Source of the DNA: an uncultured Emticicia sp.
Lineage (GTDB): Bacteria; Bacteroidota; Bacteroidia; Cytophagales; Spirosomataceae
Direction of reading: 5' to 3'
Assembly: GCF_937903345.1 (NCBI RefSeq)
Contig: NZ_CALCZQ010000032.1
Location: forward strand, 186,001-250,000
DNA: 64,000 bases
Positions 8,596 to 16,558 of this stretch are shown here, in pieces (the stretch's first letter is position 1; the number at the start of each line of letters is the position of its first letter). Under the pieces are notes generated by a model, which did not search any database, was not told the origin of the DNA, and saw only the letters and a program-made list of their open reading frames with translations. The translations under genes were made by a program, and so were the position numbers.

Positions 8596-9033
8596 TTATT
8601 GAGTGATCAAATTGTAGTTGTTAATCGTCCCACCTGTTTTTTGGCTGGCAGTGGTGCGAGTAATATCCAATGCAGTATCTGTTACAGAATTGATAGTAAA
8701 TTCAATAGTACCACCCGTGCCTGTTGGAACAGGTGAAAGGTTTTTCAATACCAATTTTGTATCGCCAACTAATTCATACTGACCCGTAAAAGTATTGCCA
8801 TCGGCTTCTTTTAGAGTAACTGAGGGAGCGATAAGTAGATTTAATGTAAAAGACGAATATCCTGGTTTTGTGTTGGCTGTTGCACCTTTTGTGAATACAA
8901 TAGCACTTCCTTCTTTCACTATATTGGCTGTCCAGGTTTTCTTGATTTTTTCAGAAACTGGTACAACTTTTTCCTTACATGAGGAAACAGCAAGAGAAAC
9001 GAATGATACAAAAAGAATAATATTTTTTTTCAT
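8596..9033 (-). CDS. Small secreted lipoprotein, lipocalin-like, function unknown
   Basis: A 145-residue protein with a lipoprotein signal: hydrophobic residues 4-16 and lipobox AVSSC, so Cys19 would be lipidated. The mature part is rich in Thr, Ser and Gly and alternates short beta-type strands (FTLNLLIAPSVTL, TFTGQYELVGD, TKLVLKNLS). This resembles small lipocalin-like lipoproteins common in Cytophagales. No catalytic motif is visible. It is a single-gene unit with a good terminator. The lipoprotein call is strong; the fold is only suggested. Confidence 0.7.
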   Translation of the reverse strand: MKKNIILFVSFVSLAVSSCKEKVVPVSEKIKKTWTANIVKEGSAIVFTKGATANTKPGYSSFTLNLLIAPSVTLKEADGNTFTGQYELVGDTKLVLKNLSPVPTGTGGTIEFTINSVTDTALDITRTTASQKTGGTINNYNLITQ

Positions 9034-9214
9034 GCGAATATGTTTGTTTAATAGCTTTGTTTTTAGTGTTAAGATACCTATTTAGGAAATGTGGTCTAAA
9101 TATAAAAGAAAAAAAAATGTAGTGTACAAGAATGACGTTTTTTTTTACAATAACGTTTTAAAACCCTCTAATATTATTTCTTGAACCTAAAATAATGCCA
9201 TACATGATATTGTT

Positions 9215-10075
9215 TTATTGGACTATTTTTTTTCGATAGGTTTTAGGATTATTATTAGTGAATTTTCTAAATTGGCGATTAAAATTTGATAGATTTTTGA
9301 AGCCTGACTCATAGCATATTTCCAAGATATTAAGGTCGTTTTCGGCCAATAATTTACAGGCATATTCGATACGAATGTTGTTCACAAACTCAACAAATGT
9401 TTTTTGTGTGCGAAGCTTAAAATATCGACAAAAAGCTGCTTCCGAAAAACGAGTTTTACTAGCTATTTCGCTGAGGTTAATGTCATTTTTGAAGTTTTTT
9501 AGCACATAGTCAAAGACTTTGTTCATGCGTTCTGAATCTTTTTTACTTACACCTACAATGGCATTTTCAGATAAAATACGGTATTCTTTCGAGCCTGACA
9601 TCAGGTGTAAGACTTCTATTAAGCCCAACATTCGAGCAACCTTATCTGTATTTAATATGCTTTGTATTTTTTCTTGAATCTGTCTTCTTGTTTCGCCATA
9701 AAATTCGATACCCAATTTAGCCGCTCTGAGGAAATGTTTGATTTCGGTCATTTCTTCAGATTCAAAAAAATCTTTCCCATAACAATCATCTAAGAAATGT
9801 ATCACAATCGAAGCAGGTTTCTGATGCTGATAACAAGCCTCGTCAGCACGATACCAATGAGGTAAATTACTGCCCAAAATAGCTAAATCTCCTTCTGTAT
9901 AGTCAGAAACATGATTTCCCACGAATTTTTTTCCAAAACCTCCATCACAAAACACAATCTCAATTTCTTGATGGTAATGCCACGGAGTCTCGAAATGCGG
10001 ACTTTCAAAACGGTCAATCAGAAACGATGAGCCAAACGTAAGTGGTAGTTTTTGTAAAAGTGGTTTTTTAAGCAT
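9215..10075 (-). CDS. AraC-family transcriptional regulator
   Basis: A 286-residue regulator. Residues about 20-110 look like a cupin-type sensor (PWHYHQEIEIVF, then GDLAILGSNLPHWY). Residues about 180-285 form the two helix-turn-helix motifs: LSEIASKTRFSEAAFCRYFK and ILEICYESGFKNLSNFNRQF, then the typical end NNPKTYRKK. It is divergent from the SDR gene, with 112 bases between starts, so it probably senses a sugar-like ligand and controls the 10.2-16.2 kb catabolic cluster. That target is inferred from position only. Confidence 0.9.
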   Translation of the reverse strand: MLKKPLLQKLPLTFGSSFLIDRFESPHFETPWHYHQEIEIVFCDGGFGKKFVGNHVSDYTEGDLAILGSNLPHWYRADEACYQHQKPASIVIHFLDDCYGKDFFESEEMTEIKHFLRAAKLGIEFYGETRRQIQEKIQSILNTDKVARMLGLIEVLHLMSGSKEYRILSENAIVGVSKKDSERMNKVFDYVLKNFKNDINLSEIASKTRFSEAAFCRYFKLRTQKTFVEFVNNIRIEYACKLLAENDLNILEICYESGFKNLSNFNRQFRKFTNNNPKTYRKKIVQ

Positions 10076-10187
10076 AAAATCAAAATAGTATTGTAAAAAT
10101 AATATTTTCGAGTGGAATTTATAACTATTCTATTGGTTATTTGTATAATATTTATTTAAAATGTATTTAATAATACTTTATTTGCAG

Positions 10188-10970
10188 ATGTTGAAAGGTA
10201 AATCAATCGTAATCATAGGCGGAACTACTGGCTTGGGGTATTCGGCAGCGAAAGCATTTGTGCGTGAAGGTGCAAAAGTTGTGGCCGTTGGGCGTAAGCC
10301 CGAAAGCTGTTTATCCGCCGAATTAGCTTTGGGTAAAAATTGCCGAGCCATAGCTGCTGATGCCACCAACAAAAATACAGCAAAAAAAGCTATCGAAATA
10401 TGCATCAGTGAGTTTGGTAGTTTTGATGGCCTTTATCACGTAGCAGGTGGGAGTGGTCGCAAGTTTGGTGATGGTCCACTACACTTACTTACAATTGAGG
10501 GATGGAATAAGACTTTTGAATTGAATCTTACGAGTTTAATGCTTTCTAACCAAGCAGCTGTTCAGAAGTTTTTGGAATTGAGAAAAGCAGGTACGATACT
10601 GAATATGGGTTCGGTTTTGGGCTTTTCTCCCTCTCCAAAATATTTTGATACGCATGCTTATGCAGCTGCAAAATCGGCAGTTGTAGGCTTTACGAAGTCT
10701 TTGGCAGCTTATTATGCTTCTCAAAATATCAGAATCAATCTTTTAGCACCCGCATTGGTCGAAACCCCAATGTCGGAGCGAGCCAGTAAAGACGAAACCA
10801 TCATGAATTTCGTAAAATCCAAACAGCCGCTTGATGGTGGTAGAAATGGTCGCCCCGAAGACCTCGATGGTGCTGCCATATTTTTTATGTCGGATGCTTC
10901 AAAATTTACAACAGGCCAGACGCTTTACGTTGACGGAGGTTGGGAAGTATCTGAAGGGCAATATTTTTAA
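10188..10970 (+). CDS. Short-chain dehydrogenase/reductase
   Basis: A classical SDR: the NAD(P) site is GGTTGLGYSAAKAF near the N terminus, followed by the catalytic triad with Ser in NMGSVLGF and Tyr/Lys in HAYAAAKSAVVGF. The end, GQTLYVDGGW, is typical. I chose the ATG at 10188 because the earlier ATG at 10161 adds nine residues (MYLIILYLQ) ahead of the usual SDR start and leaves less room for a promoter. It is the first gene of the cluster after the divergent AraC regulator and probably oxidises or reduces a sugar or polyol hydroxyl. The substrate cannot be read from the sequence. Confidence 0.9.
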   Translation: MLKGKSIVIIGGTTGLGYSAAKAFVREGAKVVAVGRKPESCLSAELALGKNCRAIAADATNKNTAKKAIEICISEFGSFDGLYHVAGGSGRKFGDGPLHLLTIEGWNKTFELNLTSLMLSNQAAVQKFLELRKAGTILNMGSVLGFSPSPKYFDTHAYAAAKSAVVGFTKSLAAYYASQNIRINLLAPALVETPMSERASKDETIMNFVKSKQPLDGGRNGRPEDLDGAAIFFMSDASKFTTGQTLYVDGGWEVSEGQYF

Positions 10971-11004
10971 TGTAGAATATAAAATGTAGAATGAACCGAT
11001 AATT

Positions 11005-11032
11005 CCTAAAATCTAACTCCTAAAACCTTATA
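11005..11032. repeat. 7-bp tandem array directly ahead of the ROK gene
   Basis: Four heptads fill the gap up to the ATG at 11034. Units 1 and 3 are both CCTAAAA, unit 2 is TCTAACT and unit 4 is CCTTATA. This forms the whole proximal leader of the ROK gene. Confidence 0.55.
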
Positions 11033-11033
11033 A

Positions 11034-11921
11034 ATGAAAGTAGCAATTGGTATCGACCTCGGTGGCACAAATGTAAAGGGGGTTATAATGCGTGAAGACG
11101 GAGAAATCTTGAAGCAGCATTATATTCCTACGAAAGATGATGCCGATGGGAAATGGCGAGAAAATGTACTTGAAATGGTCAATTTCTTAAAAGTTTATTG
11201 TTCAAATTCAGTTGATCTTATCGGACTTTCTGCACCTGGCTTAGCCAATGCAGATAATAAAAGTATTGCTCATTTACCAAACCGATTATTTGGCTTAGAA
11301 AACTTTATTTGGGAAGAATATTTTGGTACAAAAACGCTTGTCTTGAACGATGCCCATGCCGCACTAATGGCCGAAGCCAAGTTCGGAATTATGCAAGGTT
11401 ATAAAAATGCGGTTTTGCTTACGCTTGGAACAGGCGTGGGCGGTGGAATTATGATTAATGGGCAACTTTATCAAGGATTGAGCCAAATGGCTGGTCATTT
11501 GGGGCATATTTCTCTTAATTCCAACGATGATGAACGTAGTATTTTGGGAATGTCGGGAAGTTTAGAATATGCGATCGGAAACTGTTCAATCGAGCGGCGT
11601 TCATTGGGGCGTTTTCATTCAACACATGAGTTAGTAAAGGCTTATTTAAATAATGATTCATTCGCCACTTGGCTTTGGCTTGATTCGGTAAGAAAATTGG
11701 CGATTGCCATTGCTTCTTTAATTAATGCTCTTTCACCCGAAATCATAGTTTTGGCAGGTGGAATTACAACCGCTGGCGATGCTCTATTTAAACCCTTGCA
11801 TGAATTTATAGAACTTTTTGAATTTCGACCAAAAGGTAAAACAACATTAATCAAACAAGCAAAATTTGCCGATTTGTCTGGAGCAATTGGAGCGGCCGCA
11901 TTTGTGTTTGATAAATACTAA
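11034..11921 (+). CDS. ROK-family sugar kinase or ROK protein lacking the zinc motif
   Basis: A 295-residue actin-fold protein with the phosphate motif IGIDLGGTNVKG at the N terminus, DAHAALMAE, LTLGTGVGGGIMINGQ, GHLGHI and a late IIVLAGGI. ROK sugar kinases normally carry a zinc-binding CxCGxxGCxE motif. The matching segment here is SILGMSGSLE, so all three Cys are replaced. Kinase activity is likely because the ATP-site glycines and the DLGGT motif are intact, but fold stability or specificity must differ. It lies 63 bases after the SDR gene and 34 bases before the SIS gene, so it is probably part of the same pathway and phosphorylates its sugar. Confidence 0.85.
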   Translation: MKVAIGIDLGGTNVKGVIMREDGEILKQHYIPTKDDADGKWRENVLEMVNFLKVYCSNSVDLIGLSAPGLANADNKSIAHLPNRLFGLENFIWEEYFGTKTLVLNDAHAALMAEAKFGIMQGYKNAVLLTLGTGVGGGIMINGQLYQGLSQMAGHLGHISLNSNDDERSILGMSGSLEYAIGNCSIERRSLGRFHSTHELVKAYLNNDSFATWLWLDSVRKLAIAIASLINALSPEIIVLAGGITTAGDALFKPLHEFIELFEFRPKGKTTLIKQAKFADLSGAIGAAAFVFDKY

Positions 11922-11934
11922 AATCTTAATAAAA

Positions 11935-11955
11935 ATTCGTAAATCATAAATTTCA
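11935..11955. repeat. 7-bp array abutting the SIS gene start
   Basis: Three heptads (ATTCGTA, AATCATA, AATTTCA) end exactly one base before the ATG at 11956. The similarity between units is weak (AAT-rich), so this one could be chance. I list it because its position matches the arrays at 11005 and 57933. Confidence 0.3.
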
Positions 11956-12759
11956 ATGAGTTATACAGCCGAATATTTAAAAAAATGTAAAGGTTTAATC
12001 GAAACCGTTGCTGCCCAAGAACCACAAATGCTGCAAGCCGCAAAACTGTTTTCGGAGTCGATATTGGCAGGAAGAATGGTACACGTTTTTGGCAGCGGGC
12101 ACAGCAGAATTATGGTCGAAGAAATGTGGCCACGCTATGGTTCATTTCCAGGATTTAACCCAATTGTAGAATTATCGTTAACATTTCACAATTTGGTGGT
12201 AGGGGCGAATGGTCAACGACAAGCCATGTTTTTGGAAAATGTAACTGGACTTGCTGCTCAAATTTTAAGAAATTTTGACCTTTCTGAAGTCGATACCGCC
12301 TTGGTAATTTCTTCATCAGGCTGTAATGTTGTGCCGATTGAAATGGCCGAAATTTTTCAAAAAAAAGGCATAAAAACCGTCGGTATTATCTCAAAACAAC
12401 ACTCCGAAGCCAGTCTAAGTAAAAAACAAGATGGACGAAAACTCCAAGATTTCTGCGAAATAATACTTGATTCAGGAGCTCCCGTAGGTGATGCCATGAT
12501 TTATGTCGATGGTTTAGAAACACCAGTTTCACCAGGCTCAACGGTGGGTTCTTGTATGGTCATCAATAGTATAAAAGCCGAGTTGGCCAATCTGCTTACG
12601 CAAGCCGGGCATCCTCCCAAAGTGCTGACAGCAAGTGCTTTAATCGGGGCAGAGAAAGCTACTGAGATTTTCCAAGCAGCTTACGACGAACACGCCCATC
12701 GAATTTCGAAAATGTACCAAAAAGTAGGATTCGAGAGCTATGTTTCAAAAGAAAAATAA
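11956..12759 (+). CDS. SIS-domain sugar isomerase (UPF0309-type)
   Basis: A 267-residue protein of the sugar isomerase fold, related to the UPF0309 family and to phosphoheptose isomerases. VHVFGSGHSRIMVEEMW gives the first phosphosugar loop, and LVISSSGCNVVPIEMA followed by VGIISKQHSEAS the second. The late segment VGSCMVINSIKAEL is family-typical. SIS domains bind phosphorylated sugars and isomerise them or cleave ethers. It sits 34 bases after the ROK kinase, which may make its substrate. A hairpin with a T-run follows at 12845-12882. The specific reaction is unknown. Confidence 0.85.
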   Translation: MSYTAEYLKKCKGLIETVAAQEPQMLQAAKLFSESILAGRMVHVFGSGHSRIMVEEMWPRYGSFPGFNPIVELSLTFHNLVVGANGQRQAMFLENVTGLAAQILRNFDLSEVDTALVISSSGCNVVPIEMAEIFQKKGIKTVGIISKQHSEASLSKKQDGRKLQDFCEIILDSGAPVGDAMIYVDGLETPVSPGSTVGSCMVINSIKAELANLLTQAGHPPKVLTASALIGAEKATEIFQAAYDEHAHRISKMYQKVGFESYVSKEK

Positions 12760-12844
12760 ACCCTGCTAACCTACACGCGGGAATAAAATTACAATATTCC
12801 TTCAATTGCTTAGCTACCTATTTCAATGGGTAAAATAGGGTGGT

Positions 12845-12882
12845 CGAAGTGTACCACTGTACACTACTTCGCAAGTTTTTTT
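12845..12882 (+). terminator. Possible internal terminator between SIS and MetE-like genes
   Basis: CGAAG-TGTAC pairs with GTACA-CTTCG (three extra bases on the 3' arm) around a CACT loop, and seven T follow at 12876-12882. It would split or attenuate the cluster transcript. Confidence 0.5.
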
Positions 12883-12920
12883 AACAAGTTCACCATTCAA
12901 CAAGTAATTAACAACCAATT

Positions 12921-13940
12921 ATGCAACCAATTCCCATAAAAACTACTGTAGTTGGCTCGTGGCCTTTTCCGAGCTGGCTTGAATTTGCGTCCGAGAATTT
13001 AGATAAATTTGGCCCTGCAGACATCAACGAAATGATTGAAGATGCGGTTGTAAATGCTATTAACGACCAAGTTTCTGCTGGACTTGATGTGATTACTGAT
13101 GGCGAACAAACCCGTCTGGACTTTAATCTGTCATTTTATGGTTTCATCAAGGGCCTTCAACCTAATCACGAAGAAACACGAAAATTTGGCCCACCCGCTC
13201 ACGACCAACGTGGAAAACACACTATTATTGAAGCTCTGACTGCACCAAAAGGCTTGGGTGTGGTAGAGGAATTTAAAAGATTGCAAAGACTCGCCCCCGA
13301 AGGGAAAATATTAAAAGCTTCAATTCCTGGCCCTTACACACTTTCAGGACGAATGTTGGCGGGTGAAATCTACAAAGACCGTTGGGATATTACTGAAGCA
13401 TTATTGCCAATGGTAGCAAAAGAATTAGAGGATTTAGTAGCTGCAGGAGCAAAAGAAATCTGCATCGATGAGCCTTCGATGTCGTGTTATGCCTATCGAG
13501 AAGATACCAAGAGATTTGTAGATATTTTTAACCGAACCGTGAAAAACATTGTCGGAAAAACCCGCATCGGTACGCATTTATGTTTTGGAAATTACAAAGG
13601 TCGTTCGGTTGGCAAGAAATCTATTTTGCCTATGTTACCCGATTTTTTAGATTTTACAGTCGATGAATTGCACACCGAAATGTGCGTACTCAATTTTGCC
13701 GAAGTGCATCTATTGGAGCGTTTTGCTGAAAAAATGGACGTAGCCGTGGGTGTAATTGATGTGAAAAGTTATTATATCGAAACCGTTGAAGACATAAAAG
13801 AACGCATCGAAAAATGCTTAAAGTACGTTCCTGCCGAAAAACTCGCCATTGCTCCCGACTGCGGAATGTCGCAAACGGCACGCTGGGCAACGAAGCAAAA
13901 AATAGCTAATATGTGTGCCGCAGCCAAACAAATGAGATAA
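12921..13940 (+). CDS. MetE C-terminal-type protein (cobalamin-independent methionine synthase II family)
   Basis: A 339-residue TIM barrel equal to the C-terminal half of MetE, without the N-terminal folate-binding half. It begins TTVVGSWPFPSW, then has DGEQTRLDF, SIPGPYTLSG, CIDEPSM and, for the zinc site, THLCFGN (His and Cys), an acidic residue in VDELHTEM or nearby, and APDCGM (Cys). The zinc ligands therefore look intact, so thiol methylation or demethylation is possible. Its place among sugar genes, not methionine genes, argues against plain methionine synthesis. It may move a methyl group to or from the pathway substrate, or catalyse another zinc-dependent step. That is inference; the family call is firm. 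Confidence 0.88.
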   Translation: MQPIPIKTTVVGSWPFPSWLEFASENLDKFGPADINEMIEDAVVNAINDQVSAGLDVITDGEQTRLDFNLSFYGFIKGLQPNHEETRKFGPPAHDQRGKHTIIEALTAPKGLGVVEEFKRLQRLAPEGKILKASIPGPYTLSGRMLAGEIYKDRWDITEALLPMVAKELEDLVAAGAKEICIDEPSMSCYAYREDTKRFVDIFNRTVKNIVGKTRIGTHLCFGNYKGRSVGKKSILPMLPDFLDFTVDELHTEMCVLNFAEVHLLERFAEKMDVAVGVIDVKSYYIETVEDIKERIEKCLKYVPAEKLAIAPDCGMSQTARWATKQKIANMCAAAKQMR

Positions 13941-13993
13941 ACTGTGGAATGAAGCTGTGCTTCGTCTGAAAAAAATTAGTAATCTAACTTATC

Positions 13994-14016
13994 CGTGACA
14001 CGCACATCGTGCCACG
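13994..14016. promoter_or_regulatory. Pair of near-palindromic 9-mers, possible operator
   Basis: CGTGACACG (13994-14002) and CGTGCCACG (14008-14016) repeat with a 14-bp spacing, 14 bases ahead of the ATG at 14031. The second is a near-perfect palindrome. GC content is higher than in the surroundings. It could equally be an RNA stem, since the two copies can also pair with each other. Confidence 0.3.
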
Positions 14017-14030
14017 AAATCAAGTAAAAA

Positions 14031-14888
14031 ATGGCATTAATCAGACCAAAACAAAAAGATAATGAGTTACTGAATGACATCAAATCATTCAATAGCTCGA
14101 CTGGTTTTAAAGTTTGGTGGTTGGCACAAAGTGGTTTTCTGATAAAATGGCAAGAAAAATACCTGCTTTTCGACCCGTATCTGTCAAATTCTTTGAGTGT
14201 AAAATACCAAAATACTGATAAGCCACACGTGCGTATGAGCGAGTTGGTCATTTCGCCCGACCAACTTGATTTTATTGATATTGTCACATCGAGCCACAAC
14301 CATACGGACCATTTGGATGCCGAAACTTTAATGCCGATTATTCAAAAAAATGCTGACTTAAAATTTATTATCCCCGAAGCAAATCGAGCCTTTGTGGCAG
14401 ATAGAGTCAATTGTTCTTTGAATTTTCCAATTGGGCTAAATGACAGACTCAGTTTTGAATATAAAGGATTCAAGATTACCGGAATTCCAGCGGCACATAA
14501 TGAAGTAGAGCGAAACCAAAAAGGTGAATGCAAATTCATGGGTTTTATTGCTGAATTTGGTGGTTTTTCAGTCTATCATTCAGGCGATACGCTTTGGTTT
14601 GAAGGCTTGGAGGAAATCTTGAAAGCGTACAAATTAGATGTCGCTTTTGTACCCATTAACGGCAATAAATCCGAACGAAAAGTTGCAGGAAATCTTAGTG
14701 CTGACGAGGCCGCCAAACTTGGAAAAATTATTGAAGCCAAACTTGTCATTCCTCATCATTATCATTTATTTGAGTTCAATACCGAAGATCCACAACGTTT
14801 TATTGAGGCTTGTAAACTTTATCAAACCAACCATAAGGTGCTCGAAATGGGCGAAGGTGTGATTGTCAACAAAAAATTTATTGCATAG
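14031..14888 (+). CDS. Metallo-beta-lactamase-fold hydrolase (UlaG-like)
   Basis: A 285-residue hydrolase. SSHNHTDHLDAET is the HxHxDH zinc motif; further ligands fit IPAAHNEVE, YHSGDTLW and IPHHYHLFEF. The overall order resembles UlaG-type L-ascorbate-6-phosphate lactonases. In a pathway with a dehydrogenase and a kinase, a lactone or phosphosugar lactone is a sensible substrate, but this is inference. It starts 90 bases after the MetE-like gene and ends before a short hairpin terminator at 14892-14916. Confidence 0.85.
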   Translation: MALIRPKQKDNELLNDIKSFNSSTGFKVWWLAQSGFLIKWQEKYLLFDPYLSNSLSVKYQNTDKPHVRMSELVISPDQLDFIDIVTSSHNHTDHLDAETLMPIIQKNADLKFIIPEANRAFVADRVNCSLNFPIGLNDRLSFEYKGFKITGIPAAHNEVERNQKGECKFMGFIAEFGGFSVYHSGDTLWFEGLEEILKAYKLDVAFVPINGNKSERKVAGNLSADEAAKLGKIIEAKLVIPHHYHLFEFNTEDPQRFIEACKLYQTNHKVLEMGEGVIVNKKFIA

Positions 14889-14891
14889 CTG

Positions 14892-14916
14892 GGGTTTTTA
14901 AATTAAACCCTTTTTT
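14892..14916 (+). terminator. Short terminator after the MBL-fold gene
   Basis: A 6-bp stem (GGGTTT with AAACCC, loop 7) is followed directly by six T. It is weak, so read-through into the Gfo/Idh gene is likely. Confidence 0.5.
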
Positions 14917-14956
14917 ATAAAAATTATTTATTCATTTAACAATTTATAATAAAATC

Positions 14957-16171
14957 ATGGCAAAAGTATGTATTCTTGGCGGTGGATTTATTGGACGATT
15001 CTATGCCGATTCGCTTCATGGGCAACGAGGACGTGACCGAGTTTCTGTAGTCTATGCCCGACGTGAAGAAACCGCCATTCGTTTCGCTTCCGATTATGCT
15101 GTTCCACATTATTTTACTGATATGGAAGAGGCCATCAAATACTCCGAAACTGAGGTGGTGGTGATTGCTTTACCCAATAATTTACATGAAACGGCCGTCA
15201 ACCTTTGTGTAAAACACAAAAAAGCGGTGCTTTGCACAAAACCACTCGGACGCAATGCCGAAGAAGCCCTCCGAATGACCAAAGCTTGTGAAGAGGCAGG
15301 CGTTTTTGCAGGATATTTGGAAGATTTGTGTTACACACCAAAATTCATGAAGTCATTGATAAGTGTGAAAAACGGAGCAATTGGGCGGATTTTATGGTCA
15401 AAATCTCGTGAAACGCACCCTGGGCCACATTCTGATTGGTTTTGGGATATTAATATGGCAGGAGGCGGTGCAATCCTAGATTTAGGTTGTCATTGTATTG
15501 AAATTGCTCGAAATTTTATCGGAAAAGACATCAAGCCAGTAGAAGTAATGTGTTGGGCTGATACACAGGTCAAACCAATTGATGCCGAAGACCATGCCAT
15601 CGGACTCGTAAAGTACGAAAATGGGGCAATCGGACAATTTGAAGTATCGTGGACTTTCAGAGGGGGTATGGATTTGCGAGACGAAGTGATGGGAACCGAA
15701 GGAACAATTTGGATAAATTCATTTTTAAGAACTGGCTTCGAGATGTTTACGAGCGGAGCAGGTGAAGGAGGCTACGTGGCCGAAAAAGCCGAGAGTTCAA
15801 GTGGTTGGCAGTTTCCTGTTGGGGATGAGGCCCACGAGTTGGGCTATACCAATATGTTTACCGATATGTTTAATGCGATGGAAAAAGGGATCGAACCAAA
15901 TGAAACTTTCTATGATGGGTACGTAGTAAATGCCATCATTGATGCAGCCTACCAATCAGCTAAAACCAAACTTTGGGAGCCAGTTCAGCTTCCAGAGTGG
16001 CGAGGACAAGTTGGTGTACAAAAGCCATCAGTTTATAACGAGTACGACGCCGACCATTGGTTTATTAAGGATGAAATTTTGCCAAACGGCGATAAGAAAG
16101 TGATCTTAAAAAAGAAAACCACGGGCGAAATCATCGAACTGGAAACTTGGAAAGAGGTTGGAAAGAAATGA
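14957..16171 (+). CDS. Gfo/Idh/MocA-family NAD(P)-dependent oxidoreductase
   Basis: A 404-residue dehydrogenase. The Rossmann motif is VCILGGGFIGRFYADSL at the start; LCTKPLGRNAEEAL is the family's K-P signature that holds the catalytic lysine; AGGGAILDLGCHCIEIAR contains the substrate-side acid and histidine. No signal peptide is present, so it acts in the cytoplasm, unlike the Tat-type relative at 32632-34089. It is the last gene of the cluster (68 bases after the MBL gene) and probably oxidises a sugar or inositol ring hydroxyl. The C-terminal 60 residues (about 340-404) are longer than in small family members. Confidence 0.9.
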   Translation: MAKVCILGGGFIGRFYADSLHGQRGRDRVSVVYARREETAIRFASDYAVPHYFTDMEEAIKYSETEVVVIALPNNLHETAVNLCVKHKKAVLCTKPLGRNAEEALRMTKACEEAGVFAGYLEDLCYTPKFMKSLISVKNGAIGRILWSKSRETHPGPHSDWFWDINMAGGGAILDLGCHCIEIARNFIGKDIKPVEVMCWADTQVKPIDAEDHAIGLVKYENGAIGQFEVSWTFRGGMDLRDEVMGTEGTIWINSFLRTGFEMFTSGAGEGGYVAEKAESSSGWQFPVGDEAHELGYTNMFTDMFNAMEKGIEPNETFYDGYVVNAIIDAAYQSAKTKLWEPVQLPEWRGQVGVQKPSVYNEYDADHWFIKDEILPNGDKKVILKKKTTGEIIELETWKEVGKK

Positions 16172-16558
16172 TGAAATTAGTAAGTTGTTTTAATTTCCTC
16201 CTTTTTTTAAATGTTAATATCTTCGGGATTTACTTTTATTTTATATGTAAAATGATTATTTAATGAAAATATCATTTTCAACGATATAAACTCTCCAATC
16301 GGATACTGATTATATTTGAAATAGAAATGCAGAATTGGTTTGTAATGATTTATTGCGAATTAATTCTGCATTTTTTATTACCGAATTTTCGTTATTTACT
16401 TAATTCAAACTCATTCATTTATCTTTTAATCTTCATTTTATTATAAAATGTAATAAATTATATTTAGGTCTAAACTCATTTTGGGCATAGTTTTTGCTTC
16501 TTTTTTCCATATTAAACACTTATCGAAAACTATTTATTAAATACTGATTTATAACTTT
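16172..16558. other. Intergenic region of 387 bases
   Basis: AT-rich non-coding DNA. Its only clear content is the promoter-plus-hairpin unit at 16311-16378, which may be a small RNA or the delayed terminator of the catabolic cluster. No open frame worth calling was seen. Confidence 0.6.
16311..16378 (+). ncRNA. Candidate small RNA: promoter box followed by a terminator hairpin
   Basis: TATATTTG (16311-16318) fits the Bacteroidota -7 box. An 11-bp perfect stem follows (16326-16336 with 16362-16372), with a 25-base loop and a T-run. A transcript starting about seven bases after the box would be roughly 50 nt. Without the promoter reading, the hairpin is simply the terminator of the upstream gene, 155 bases past its stop. 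No -33 TTG at the right distance is visible. Confidence 0.35.

Noticed and set aside
12890..12920. Heptad-like pattern ahead of the MetE-like gene
   Set aside because: Unit similarity is too weak (AC/AT-rich) to separate from base composition.
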